Position numbers and translations under genes: made by a program. A stretch of 64,000 nt of DNA. Origin: Anastrepha obliqua. Its lineage: Eukaryota > Arthropoda > Insecta > Diptera > Tephritidae. A model generated the notes under the pieces. It was not told where the DNA came from and did not search any database. It saw only the letters and a list, made by a program, of their open reading frames with translations. Each line of letters begins with the position of its first letter. Positions within the stretch are counted from its first letter, which is position 1. Shown here one piece after another: positions 1 to 9,369 of the stretch. The stretch lies in contig NC_072895.1 in the NCBI RefSeq assembly GCF_027943255.1, positions 21,426,001 through 21,490,000 on the forward strand. Direction: 5' to 3'.

Positions 1-690
1 GCGGCCAACTGTTTACTGAGCACAAACAATGCAATGAAGTGAAGAGCAATGCCCGGACTGGCGACCTTTCCGCACGCGCGTGCTCTGAGGTAAGCAGCAC
101 ACATTGCAGTGGACAAATTCAATAGACGCATTGCAGTGAGTGACTATTTCATTATTTGTTGACAAACCGCAGCAAAACGCGTCAGACAATCAACAAACAA
201 TGGCCAGCGCAGACCTAGCAACAACTACAAAATATCGTAATGACAGTAGCCAACCAACAAAGCGGAAGCGAATGAAGGAATGTGGATGTGGATGCGGAAG
301 TGGATATTGAAGAGGATATGGGAAAAAGGAAGCACAATCGGAAGCGGAAGCATCATTGTTAGCAGGTTTTTGTTCAAGTACACCATTATCATATCAGCGG
401 TTTACCGTTGTAGTACATTTCACAGATAATAATTCAATTAATTTTAGCTGATTAATTCAATAAAAAAGTGCACGAAGACACTAAAAGGGTTTTGATGTGG
501 GCAGATGTTTTTTATTGATTACACTGGTTTACATAAGTATCATATGTAACTAGCGAATGACCGCACATCGCTTTTTAAGGAAATAAACAAGCAATAAGTT
601 TTTAAAAATCCAGTATTTTTGGATTAATAAAAAAGTAAAAAAAGTAAATTTTAGCTCATAACATTTACATAAGTACCCCGAATGAAGTTT
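1..690. other. Unassigned intergenic DNA
   Basis: I see no supported gene, element end or long repeat here. The first 180 bases are less AT-rich than what follows. From about 430 the sequence is AT-rich and non-coding in character. It may be flanking DNA into which the retrotransposon remnant starting near 786 was inserted. Confidence 0.4.
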
Positions 691-692
691 CG

Positions 693-757
693 TTGATGAA
701 AGGATTTGAACCTTCACGCCCTATCATGTACGACAAAACCACTTATCCCGCCTGGTG
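693..757 (-). other. tRNA-like A/B-box pair (tRNA relic or SINE head)
   Basis: On the minus strand, 701-712 reads GGTTCAAATCC plus T, which fits the pol III B-box and tRNA T-arm consensus. Upstream of it on that strand, 739-749 reads GGGATAAGTGG, close to an A-box. The gap of about 26 nt is shorter than usual. I could not fold a complete cloverleaf by eye, so a tRNA relic or the head of a short interspersed element is only a suggestion. It lies directly before the retrotransposon remnant at 786. Confidence 0.2.
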
Positions 758-785
758 GAATTAGAATTTAAGTCAGCTTAGGAAA

Positions 786-1554
786 ATGACAAGAGAAATC
801 TTCACAATCTGCTATAAATACTCGTATAAGTACTTTAAACCTTACAAAAACTGTCTTAGGGAATACAAGAAAGCAGTCAGAGAAGCTCAGACAGAAGCTT
901 GTAAAGATTTCTGTAGTTCCCTAGAATCAACCAAAGATACGGCCAGACTGAGTAAGCTTTTATCCAAAGAGCACTCCTGTCCTTCTTTCTTGAGGAAAGG
1001 CAATGGAGAATGGACAAAACGCTCGGCCGATACATTAGATTATCTCATGAACACACATTTGCCAGGAAACACTGAATATATTGAGAACAATATTAATAGT
1101 GTTCAAACGTCCAACCAGTAATCCAATACAATCAACGACATCGTATCCGCAGATAGAATTCTATGGGCGATGAAAAACTTTGAACCACACAAAGTAGCCA
1201 GCCCAGACGGGACATTCCCTGCCACTCGATAAATGACGATTCCGTGGCTAGCGGTCTTTTTAAAAAAAAGCATTATGCTAGAGCATATTCCAAAAAGCTT
1301 GAGGAGGGTGAAGGCCATTTTTATCCCCAAATACGGTAGACGCGGTCATGATAGAGCGAACGATTTCAGACCCAACAGTATATCCTTCTTTATTCTTACA
1401 GCTCTCCAGCGATTGTTGGATGTATATCTCAGAGAGAAGATTACAAACACAACAATTTTATTATCCCAACATGCCTGCCTCAAAGGAAAATCTACAGACA
1501 CAGCTCTTCATGAGGTTGTAAGTACGATTGAGAGGAGCTTGAAATACAAATAAT
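786..1554 (+). pseudogene. Non-LTR retrotransposon remnant, part 1 (RT N-terminal half)
   Basis: This is the first part of a dead reverse-transcriptase ORF of an RNase H-bearing non-LTR retrotransposon (I/LOA/R1-like). ATG-started reading at 786-1121 gives the linker between endonuclease and RT (KEHSCPSFLRKGNGEWTK). A shifted frame at 1233-1553 gives RT text such as VKAIFIPKYG and SQHACLKGKSTDTALHEVV, fingers-domain motifs of this group. Several frameshifts and a TAA at 1551-1553 break it. The frame stops at the mariner inserted after the TA at 1554-1555 and resumes at 6888 with SLVDFLDIEG, the RT motif A neighbourhood. The endonuclease and ORF1 are missing. The clade call comes from motif style only. 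Confidence 0.75.
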
Positions 1555-1609
1555 ACAGAGTTTGATTATTTTTTTTAAGCATTTTTATTACACCTTTTGG
1601 CTTATACAA

Positions 1610-2160
1610 TTAATATTCTTCAAAATAGGACCCTTGAGCGTCAATACACCGCTGGTAGCGGTCCTTCCACTGCAGGAAACATTTTTTAAACTCATCCGCC
1701 GGAATCGCGTTCAATTCGGCTGTCACAGTTTTTTGGATCGCCTCGATGGAGTCAAACGCCTCCCCTTCAGCTTTTTTTCAGGCGCGGAAACAAGAAGAAG
1801 TCCGGACGGGGCAGGTCTGGGCTGTAGGGAGGGTGGGGAAGCACCGGAACCCCCATCTTGGCCAATGCAGAGGTGCAGAGGAAGGCGGTGTACGCCGGCG
1901 CATTGTCGTGATGAAGGGTTCAATTGTGGACGAGGTCGGGCCGAACCCGGACGACGCGGTTTTTCAGCCGAAGGAGCACTTTGTAAAATGCCGCATTTAC
2001 AGTGCTTCTTGGAGGTACAAACTCCTTGTGAGCGATGCCTCGAGAGTCGAAAAAGATGATCAGCATGGTTTTGACCTTGGATTTCGACCTTATTGAACGA
2101 CTTGTGCCACCGTTTTACCTGGGCACTGGACAGAGATTGGTCCCCGTAAGCCTTCATGAA
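1610..2160 (-). pseudogene. Mariner M1a transposase, remaining fragment with internal deletion
   Basis: This is the rest of the transposase. It reads MKAYGDQSLSSAQVKRWHKS and then jumps, through an internal deletion with five filler bases, to the central region around KTMLIIFFDSRGI, but in a shifted frame. The segment that holds the first catalytic Asp (the TGDE-type motif) is lost. The C-terminal coding region and the TAA near 1610 are recognisable by comparison with the copy at 40 kb. The transposase cannot be functional. Confidence 0.8.
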
Positions 2161-2409
2161 TTTTTTTTTTTTTTTTTTTTATTATTTCCCTTTTTAAATT
2201 ACAATCTGTTAAATTTTAACAATAAGTAATTATTTTTAAAGTAGAATTGGAATTCTTTGTTCTCTAACCAATGCTAGATAAACATTCAATTTTGCTTCAG
2301 ATTATGCTACATTATATTATTTTCTGTGTTATAATTATTATTATTATTAATTATTACTATTATTTATTATTATTATTTATTATTATTTTTGTTTTTCTTT
2401 ATTGTTTTG

Positions 2410-5079
2410 TTAAATTGTGAGTTCTGTTGGAGTTAATCGTTTTAATCTTCGTTTTCCCGCTTTCTCCGATTGTGGTAGTTTGCGCATTTGTTCATTTTGA
2501 TGAATTGTTAGTCGTTTTATATGCTTGATGCTATATTTTCTAATTGTGTCATCTATTGTGTCGATATTGAGGTCGCTGTGGATCACGTCGTTTGGTATAT
2601 ACCAGCCTGCTTTTGTTATTGTTCGAAGTATTTTAGATTGCGTCCTTTGAATTATTTTGATATTGGTTTTTTTTGCTGTGCCCCAGATTTCAATGCCATA
2701 TTTCCAAATGGGTGAGATTATAGATTTATATATCACTACTTTGTTGTTAAGGCTTAGTTTTGAATTTTTAGCCAACAGCCAATATAATTGTCTGAACTTG
2801 TTTTTGATTTCATTTCGTTTGTTTTGTATATGTCGTTTCCAATTTAGTTTTTCATCTATAGTTATGCCAAGGTACTTTGCACTAGCAAGGATTTTTATTT
2901 CATTGTTTTTTATTGTTAATTTATGTTTCTTAGGCTTTCTGTTTGTATATATTACTTGTACCGTTTTATCTTTGTTGACTTCTATTCCCCAATTATCGAA
3001 CCATGATACGGTGTTATTTATTGTTTGTTGAAGAATGTCAGTCGCGTTTTTTTCTATTTTATCCGATGCCATTAAAACCGTGTCATCCGCGAATGTGGCT
3101 ATCATGCAATTTTTTGTGGTTGGTATCGGTATATCTGCTGTAAATATCAGGTACAATAGGGGCCCTAGGACACTACCTTGGGGTACACCTGCTGTCATTT
3201 GCATCATGCTTGAGCATTCGTCTTCGAACTTTATAAAGAAATGTCGGTTTTCCAGATAATTTTTGAGAATGGTGAAGTGATTCCGTGGTAATATTTGACT
3301 GAGCTTATGTAGTAGTCCTTTATGCCAAACCCTGTCAAAAGCTTTTGCAATATCCAGGTAGACAGCTATGCAGAACCTTTTATTTTCCATATCATTTAAT
3401 ATTTTGTTTATAACTCTGTGGACTTGTTGCACAGTTGAATGCTGTCGTCTAAATCCAAATTGATGACTTGGTATTATATTTTTTTCTATCAGAATTTTGT
3501 CTAATCTGGCAAAGAGTATTTTTTCAAACACTTTTGAAAGAATGGGCAAGAGACTGATAGGGCGATATGATGTCATTTCTGATGCACTTTTACCTGGTTT
3601 GGGGATTGCCGTTATTTGTGCAACTTTCCAGAGGCGTGGGAAGCATTGTGTCCTTAATATGCTGTTGAAAATTTGTCGTATATATGTAATTGCTACATCA
3701 GGTAATTCTTTTAGTATTTTACCATTTATTAGATCGAAGCCCGGTGCTTTTTTACTGTTCAGATTTTTCAAATGATATCTGATTTCTGCTGAGGTTGTCA
3801 TTTTCATTCTCTTTTCTGGGTTACTCGTATTTACATTTTGTTCAATGTGCTGGTTGTCTTTTTCGTTTGAGAATATTGTTTTAAAGTGTTCAGCTAGTGT
3901 GTTTGCCTTCTCTTTATTGGTCTTTGCCCAAGTTCCGTGATGTGTTTTGATGGGAGGTTTATGTGGAACTGCTTTGACTAAGTTTTTAGTTGCTTTCCAT
4001 AGGGAATAATTGTTAACTGCCGTGGCCCCCAGGTTATTTATGTAATTCTCAAGCTTTTTATCCTGGTGTTGTTTTAATAATGTTTTTAATTCGGTTGTTG
4101 ATTTGTTAAGTTTTGCCTTATCTTCGGGATGTTTAGTAATTTGCCAATTTTTACGGAGTTTCCTTTTTTGTTGAATTTTTTGTTTGATATGTATTGGAAT
4201 AGACTCTTTTTGTTGAATTTTTATATTTGGTGTCGAAAGGGTGAGGGCTTTGATGATGGAATCGTTGAAAAAAGCTATTGCTGAGTCAATCTCGTTTTCC
4301 GTTTTCAATGAAATATTTATAGTCAATTGTGCTTCCACACTTTGTCGGAAATAATTCCAGTCTGTTTTATTATTATATAGTCCTCTAAAGGTTTGTTGGT
4401 GCAGAGATCCAAGAATTGTCATTAGAAGTGGGGAATGATCCGATGATAGCTCCAAACATGACTTAATGGTGATATGGGATTGTGGAATATTTTTAACAAT
4501 ACATAAATCAATTAAATCTGGTTGTTTTCTGATATCTGTAGGCCAGTACGTCGGCTCTCCGGTGCTTATGAAGTGTGCATTATTTTCTCTTATAGCGTCT
4601 AGTAATTTTCGGCCTTTCGAAGTTGTTAACCTTGATCCCCAAATAGAATTTTTTGCATTGTAGTCACCTCCAGCGATATATCGACTTCCTAGTCCGTTTA
4701 AATATTCCAGGTATTGATCTTTTGTGTTATTGAATTTTGGCGGACAGTATACTGCTGATATTGTTATTGGTCCATTTGAGCTATTTATTGAAACTGTCGT
4801 TGCTTGTATGTTATTTTTTCTATAACCATCAAGTTCGTGGTATTTAATTGTTTTTTTGATGATTATTGCAGTTCCTCCGTGAGCCTTGTTATCTGGGTGA
4901 TTTGTGTAGTGTATGTTGTAATTGGGTATATTTACAAAAGTTTTATGAGTTGCATGAGTCTCGGATATTAGCATAATATCAATTGCTTTGTCTAGAATAA
5001 AAGTCTTGAGTTCTAGTTCGTGGCGCGTAAGTCCGTTTGCGTTCCAAATTGCTATTTTTATTTTACTTAGTGCGACCAT
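2410..5079 (-). CDS. Jockey ORF2: AP-endonuclease and reverse transcriptase
   Basis: This 889-residue ORF starts at ATG (5079-5077) and has no internal stop. Residues 1-220 form the APE-type endonuclease that nicks target DNA: LISETHA with E40, GGDYNAKNSIWGS with D139 and N141, and SSDHSPLL with D214 and H215. Residues about 430-720 are the RT: KKAPGFDLINGK, AIPKPGK, SYRPISLLP, YLDIAKAFDRVW with D576, AGVPQGSVLGPLLY, and catalytic FADD at 663-666. The C-terminus has no RNase H, as expected for Jockey. ORF2 lies one frame away from ORF1 and overlaps it by 17 nt, which suggests reinitiation or coupling. All catalytic residues I can check are present. Confidence 0.92.
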   Translation of the reverse strand: MVALSKIKIAIWNANGLTRHELELKTFILDKAIDIMLISETHATHKTFVNIPNYNIHYTNHPDNKAHGGTAIIIKKTIKYHELDGYRKNNIQATTVSINSSNGPITISAVYCPPKFNNTKDQYLEYLNGLGSRYIAGGDYNAKNSIWGSRLTTSKGRKLLDAIRENNAHFISTGEPTYWPTDIRKQPDLIDLCIVKNIPQSHITIKSCLELSSDHSPLLMTILGSLHQQTFRGLYNNKTDWNYFRQSVEAQLTINISLKTENEIDSAIAFFNDSIIKALTLSTPNIKIQQKESIPIHIKQKIQQKRKLRKNWQITKHPEDKAKLNKSTTELKTLLKQHQDKKLENYINNLGATAVNNYSLWKATKNLVKAVPHKPPIKTHHGTWAKTNKEKANTLAEHFKTIFSNEKDNQHIEQNVNTSNPEKRMKMTTSAEIRYHLKNLNSKKAPGFDLINGKILKELPDVAITYIRQIFNSILRTQCFPRLWKVAQITAIPKPGKSASEMTSYRPISLLPILSKVFEKILFARLDKILIEKNIIPSHQFGFRRQHSTVQQVHRVINKILNDMENKRFCIAVYLDIAKAFDRVWHKGLLHKLSQILPRNHFTILKNYLENRHFFIKFEDECSSMMQMTAGVPQGSVLGPLLYLIFTADIPIPTTKNCMIATFADDTVLMASDKIEKNATDILQQTINNTVSWFDNWGIEVNKDKTVQVIYTNRKPKKHKLTIKNNEIKILASAKYLGITIDEKLNWKRHIQNKRNEIKNKFRQLYWLLAKNSKLSLNNKVVIYKSIISPIWKYGIEIWGTAKKTNIKIIQRTQSKILRTITKAGWYIPNDVIHSDLNIDTIDDTIRKYSIKHIKRLTIHQNEQMRKLPQSEKAGKRRLKRLTPTELTI

Positions 5080-6583
5080 CTAGCTTCGATACCAGTATGG
5101 TTACAATGTTCATCATGGTGGCCATTTGTGTTATCAATTGTTTCATCATAGTTTTAAGTTCAGTTAAATCATCTATTCTTGATGTGGTACTATTAGAGTT
5201 GTTAAATGTTGTTAATGTTTTCGTTGATGCTGCTTGTGCATAAGAAACGCCTGGTATAAGGGTTTGATTTGTATTAGTGCCGAGATTTTCCTGGTGATGT
5301 TCATTATTGCCTTGTTCTTGTGCGGCGTGAATTTCTTTTTTGCGTAGTGTCGGATATCTTTGTACTTGGAGTTTTTTGTAGATTTCGCAGCCTCTATAAT
5401 TAGCTGTATGGTTTTCGCCACAATGAGCACATTTAATTTGGTCTGTTTCCGCTTTGTTCTTAATTTTACACATATTTGTCTTGTGTTTACCAGCACATTT
5501 AACGCAGACTGGATCTACCATACAGTAGTTTTTTGTATGTCCGTATCTCTGACAGTTTGTACATTGAGGAATTGTTCTTTTTTGACGTGGTGGCTCAAAA
5601 CTAATTTTACAGTGGAGTAGATGAGTTATACTATATATGTCTTTATTGTTTTCATTTAATTTTAGTTCAATTGAAAATAGTGACAGAGGTTGTTTTATAC
5701 CCGAAGCGTTTTTAATTTGTACGTTGTGAATATTTGTTGTTTCATGACCTAGTTCAAAAAGTTCATTTTTTATGTCTTCGATAGGAGTCGAGTGATGCAT
5801 CTGTCGTAAAAATACTCTAAACCCTTGTTGCTCTTTTGGTCTAAATGTATAAAATTTTGTTTTTTTTTGTTTTAGTAAGTCTATTATTTTTGTGTAATGT
5901 GTTGTTTCTTTCGGTTGGATTTTAATTTCGTTTCGGCTAAGAACTTTTATTTCAAATTTATTATTTGGCAGGGAATTCAATGCATTTGTTAGGGTACACA
6001 CATTTTCTACATGTTGTACATATATTGGTGGTGGTTTTTGTGCACGCTGCGTACCTGGGTCTTTATCTGCTGGGTTGCTTTCTGGCTCATTGATATTTGG
6101 TCCGTTATCTACATCCAAGATATCGAACCTATTTGATGAGGCTGGGTTGCCTAACCAATACTCTTGTAGAGTTGTTTGTGTAGAGGTTTGCATTTTGTTC
6201 TTTTGTTTTTTGTTATTGTTTGAGAGTTCGAGTTTGTTTGGTGATTGTTTATCTCGGTTTCTTTTTAACTGTGATTGCACAAAGTCTTTTTTTTCATTTT
6301 GCATTTGCATTCTTGTATTGTGCGTTGCTGTTGATGACGATGCGATCAGTGTAGTTGGTGCGCTACATTCAGCACTGCGTGTTGCGGTTTGAATGGGAGT
6401 TGAAGGTGCGTGGGTTGGTTTAGCAGAAGTGGATGAAGTTGTTGTTGTTGTTGAGCTTAGAGCTGTTGCTGTTGTAGTTATAATGGAGTAGTGAGTACCT
6501 GTTGCTGTCGTGCATGATGTTACTGCTGTCTCTTGCGGATAGTTGTAGGGCGCCAAGGTAGTCTTTATTACCGGATTCTCCAC
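5063..6583 (-). CDS. Jockey ORF1 nucleic-acid-binding (gag-like) protein
   Basis: This 506-codon open frame encodes the ORF1 RNA-binding protein, which coats the element RNA to form the retrotransposition particle. Residues 1-150 are rich in Thr, Ser and Asn. About 230-320 resembles the conserved PRE/C2HC-type region of insect ORF1 proteins. Three zinc knuckles follow: CTNCQRYGHTKNYC at 341-354, CVKCAGKHKTNMC at 360-372 and CAHCGENHTANYRGC at 385-399. The frame opens at a GTG and stays open to the insertion junction. The first in-frame ATG is near residue 92, so the native start was probably lost by 5' truncation. Its stop overlaps the ORF2 start by 17 nt. Recognition as Jockey-like ORF1 is firm; function is inferred from the family. 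Confidence 0.85.
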   Translation of the reverse strand: MENPVIKTTLAPYNYPQETAVTSCTTATGTHYSIITTTATALSSTTTTTSSTSAKPTHAPSTPIQTATRSAECSAPTTLIASSSTATHNTRMQMQNEKKDFVQSQLKRNRDKQSPNKLELSNNNKKQKNKMQTSTQTTLQEYWLGNPASSNRFDILDVDNGPNINEPESNPADKDPGTQRAQKPPPIYVQHVENVCTLTNALNSLPNNKFEIKVLSRNEIKIQPKETTHYTKIIDLLKQKKTKFYTFRPKEQQGFRVFLRQMHHSTPIEDIKNELFELGHETTNIHNVQIKNASGIKQPLSLFSIELKLNENNKDIYSITHLLHCKISFEPPRQKRTIPQCTNCQRYGHTKNYCMVDPVCVKCAGKHKTNMCKIKNKAETDQIKCAHCGENHTANYRGCEIYKKLQVQRYPTLRKKEIHAAQEQGNNEHHQENLGTNTNQTLIPGVSYAQAASTKTLTTFNNSNSTTSRIDDLTELKTMMKQLITQMATMMNIVTILVSKLDGRTK

Positions 6584-6600
6584 GTGATGGTGATGATGAA

Positions 6601-6681
6601 TAGCTCAATGATTTTGGTACTCGTTTTGTTTAGCTTTACGCAAAATTTGATCGAATAACGTTGCTCCAACGATCGCTGCAT
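6601..6681 (-). pseudogene. Mariner M1a transposase, N-terminal fragment
   Basis: ATG at 6681 on the minus strand opens MQRSLEQRYSIKFCVKLNK and continues to IIELF, a typical mariner transposase N-terminus at the start of the DNA-binding domain. The frame is cut by the Jockey insertion and continues at 2157 on the far side as MKAYGDQSLSSAQVKRWHKS. Joining the two sides gives IIELF followed by MKAYGDQ without a gap, which fixes the insertion site. About 200 bp of untranslated DNA separates this ATG from the terminal repeat at 6887. Confidence 0.8.
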
Positions 6682-6887
6682 TTTCACCACTGCAAAATCC
6701 TAACACACTTTTAAAACAGCTTTCACGTGTGAAGCGATGTTGACTTCACCGCTGTTGCCAGCGAACTGGGACCGGTTTCTAGTGGAAGGGGAAGGTCCAA
6801 CGATCATTTTCCCCCACCAGCCAATTCGGTTGATCGCTTGGCAGACGCTCCGCGCGGGAAGGCTCATTACTTTTCAATCAAACCCTG

Positions 6888-7430
6888 TACTCACTGGTCG
6901 ATTTTCTCGACATTGAAGGGGATTTTAACATCGTTAGCATAAGATCCATAAATGAGGCTCTTAATATGTTAGGCAGAGACATAGGTCTCAACGAATTGAT
7001 AGAGAATATGCTAGAAACTAATATAGAATAAACATCGGTGAGGTAGGCAGCAGCACGGCAAAATGTCTATGCCTATAACCACTCGTAAACTACTTATAGA
7101 TAGGGGAACCATCAACAAGGTAAATACAAGTTGGCAAAACCTCACAACATGCGAACTAGCAGACAGGCATGGCCGAAATGGAACAGCGGTCGATCAAAAA
7201 GCCTATTAAGATTTAACAACAGAAGCTATAATAACATGTTTCTAGGGGTATTAACTGGTCATTGTTTAATAGGCAGCCACGCTAGAAGGTTAGGACTCCC
7301 GTACTTCGATTTCTGTAGAATCTATCTTAACACAGAATAAGAGGAAACAATCAGACACCTTTTATGTGAGTCTTCAGTAAGCACTAAAGGTTTTGTGATT
7401 GAATTAAATAAATAAAATAAATAAAAACTC
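6888..7430 (+). pseudogene. Non-LTR retrotransposon remnant, part 2 (RT motif A, then C-terminus and tail)
   Basis: This continues the remnant interrupted at 1554. Joining across the mariner puts SLVDFLDIEG directly after the last RT codons, which proves the insertion. The frame then runs through LNELIENMLE to stop codons near 7030. After an internal deletion, 7131-7340 encodes the C-terminal region that follows RNase H, including GVLTGHCLIGSHARRLGL and the start of a zinc-binding C-terminus. It ends in an A-rich tail of AAATAAATAAAATAAATAAA type near 7400-7430. RT palm, thumb and most of RNase H are missing. It is non-functional. Confidence 0.72.
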
Positions 7431-8605
7431 CAAGGCTAGAGAACAAAAAAATGCTAAATCAAGTTACGAATATGGTAATTTGGTCACAGTGATTACCATT
7501 TGGGCTAGGGTGACGTCACGAAAATCAGCTGATATTGTCAAATTCGCAACGGGGCCTCTCCATCGAGAGCATTAATAGCATCTGGTTATTGAGTTTTGTT
7601 TTGCTGTAAATAAGTGTTACAAAATCTATAATAATGCATTAATTTCAACAAATTAATCATCTACTGCTTATAATTTAAAACAATCGTCAACTGCTCTATG
7701 CACTTTTCCCAATGCCGCATAAAAAATTACGATTTTTTGTTTTCATTATTATCGAGCTTATTAAGAATTCCATTCTTATGCTACAAACGTTTCCGTTACC
7801 CTAATCATCAAATGCCTTCACATGCATATACATGTATATGTATGTGTGCACATTCACGCCAAAGTATTGCGGCTGGCACGCTTTAAGGCTTCAATTCCTT
7901 TGCATACGTGCAGGCGCTCGCACTGAAGCATGCCATGTCACGTTCATGGCCAATACCAAGCGCACCAAAAGTATAAGCACGGATGCACTTATGTATGTGT
8001 GTATGTATGTGCACATGTATAGGTACAAAGTAGCAAAAAATGTTGCAGTGAGCTGTAACGCTGCATCTCGACCACTTCAGCACTAACAAAAGCATTAAAA
8101 AACTTGAGCAACAACAACAATTCTGACCAAGATGGCTCGAAGCTCAACAATCTGTGACTACATCAAATGCATTTTGGCCAAATTCCAAAACCGAAAGTTT
8201 GAAAGCATCAACAAAATGTGTGAATAAGCAACTGTGTATATGAAATCTTTGAGCTACAGCTGTGCTTTTTTTTTTTGCTAAAAAGCGGAGTAAAAACAAC
8301 AGGGCATCCAAAGAAAACTTGGTTTGGTGGAATAAGTATTAGTGCTAACCATAACTGATTTTCACAAACCACAAAAGACATTTTCTATTTTTAAACCTTC
8401 GAAGGAATTAGCACAACATTTCGGTTGTAAAATGAGATGCCGAAATGCGCAAAGAAGCAGGTTGAGTCTCCGAGTATCTTTTCTCCGGTCTGTTTTTTTG
8501 TCGAGGCATTGAATTTTAAGAACTTCTAACTGCATGAATGATTTCCAAGACGTTTATAAATTAGAAAATTCTTAAATGCGCTACCTCGTTGGAAAAAAAA
8601 ATGCC
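7431..8605. other. Unassigned intergenic DNA with TATG/CATG microsatellites
   Basis: No gene is supported. A perfect palindrome TGACGTCA lies at 7511-7518; it matches a CRE-type site but stands alone. Short TGTATG/CATG-rich stretches occur near 7820-7850 and 7990-8025. The ORFs across 7832-8095 on both strands are low-complexity products of these repeats. Confidence 0.4.
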
Positions 8606-8609
8606 ACAG

Positions 8610-8790
8610 ACAGAGAAGAAGGTGCCGCTCGATGCTTAGATGGATTGACGGGGTAGAAGAAGATGCAGGCTTACTGGGATTTCGGCATGGAGGACACAGG
8701 CACGAAACCGAGACACTTGGTGGCATATGCTGCAGCAGACGAAGACCCGACCAGGGTTGTCCAGCCAACAATGATTATGATTCGAAGGAA
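8610..8790 (+). pseudogene. RTE-like retrotransposon C-terminal scrap
   Basis: The plus strand reads RCLRWIDGVEEDAGLLG, then loses the frame, and ends near 8760 with text compatible with KTRPGL. This is the last 50-60 residues of the RTE-like ORF, where an RWxDxVEEDL block precedes NWR. No RT motif is present. It is a 5'-truncated, frameshifted scrap with no function. Confidence 0.5.
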
Positions 8791-8827
8791 GAAGGCTTTG
8801 TACTCACTGCGTACTTAATTACTTAGG

Positions 8828-9310
8828 TGGCCATAACAACCCGTTACCGAGTTACGGCCGACCTCACTAGCTCTCTCCAGGCGCCTCTGCTCCGTGCGCG
8901 CCTTCTCCAATTGTGTACACCAAGCGAGCATAGGGTTTCCTCCACCTGGTCTTTCCACCGGAGCAATGATCTTCCTCTGCGTCGATTCCCTTGGACTTCG
9001 CCCTCGAACACTTTCTTTGCTGGAGCTTCTTCATACATACGCACGACATGCCCTAGCCAACGCAGGCGTTGGATGGCGATGCGTTGAACTACGTCAATGT
9101 CGGCGTAGAGCTCATACAGCTCGTGGTTCATTCTTGAATGGTAGTCTTCGCCAACGCGCACAGGACCGAAGATCTTACGAAGAACTTTTCTCTCGAATAC
9201 CCCAAGAGCGGCTGCATAGCTTTGTGACACTACCCATGCCTATGCGCCATAAAGCAACACGGGTATGATGAGCGTCTTGTAAAGTGTCAGTTTGGTCATG
9301 CGAGAGAGGG
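8828..9310 (-). pseudogene. 5'-truncated RTE-like retrotransposon (C-terminal end)
   Basis: Minus-strand reading gives KLTLYKTLIIPVLLYGA, a frame break, and then the ORF at 9230-8844. That ORF carries FERKVLRKIFGPVRVGEDY, MDVVQR-type text (DIDVVQRIAIQRLRWLGHV), RRRGRSLLRWKDQVEETL and NWRRRARSRGAWRELV. This is the region after the RT palm in RTE-like elements. It ends on the minus strand in TAAGTAATTAAGTAC, a degenerate TAAG-type tail at 8810-8826, the kind of short tandem 3' end these elements use. RT motifs are absent, so it was dead on arrival. Confidence 0.75.
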
Positions 9311-9369
9311 CTCGACTACTCAATTGCTTACTTAGCCCATAGTAACACCTATTAGTAAGAGTGATTCTC

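Larger units (their letters stand above)
2161..6595 (-). mobile_element. Jockey-clade non-LTR retrotransposon, both ORFs open
   Basis: This is a 4.4 kb element on the minus strand. Its 3' end is an uninterrupted run of 20 A (T at 2161-2180 on the plus strand) after a 230 bp AT-rich 3' UTR. It carries ORF1 (zinc-knuckle protein) and ORF2 (endonuclease plus RT). The target duplication is ATGAA at 2156-2160 and 6596-6600, inside the mariner transposase gene. The 5' junction lies only about 12 bp before the first listed ORF1 codon, which is GTG. The 5' UTR, internal promoter and true start codon therefore appear to be missing, so it is probably slightly 5'-truncated. The absence of stop codons over 4.2 kb suggests a recent insertion. 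Confidence 0.9.
1556..6887 (-). mobile_element. Mariner (family M1, copy a), interrupted by Jockey
   Basis: This is a minus-strand mariner of about 0.89 kb once the Jockey insertion is removed. Its ends read CAGAGTTTGATT at 1556 and, on the minus strand, CAGGGTTTGATTGAAAAG at 6887. It is flanked by TA at 1554-1555 and 6888-6889, the expected Tc1/mariner duplication. A related copy at 40092-41146 carries the same ends. Compared with that copy, about 0.41 kb of transposase coding sequence is missing, equivalent to 40198-40612 there. It therefore could not move by itself. It sits inside the retrotransposon remnant 786-7430 and was later hit by the Jockey element at 2161-6595. Confidence 0.88.

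Noticed and set aside
1562..2157. Overlapping ORFs of 116-165 codons on both strands
   Set aside because: They are shifted or antisense readings of the M1a mariner remnant; only the minus-strand reading shows transposase motifs.
5212..5496. 94-codon ORF inside Jockey ORF1
   Set aside because: It lies in an alternative frame of the zinc-knuckle region with no motif of its own.
7511..7518. TGACGTCA as a functional CRE promoter
   Set aside because: A single 8 bp palindrome with no gene, TATA box or other element near it.
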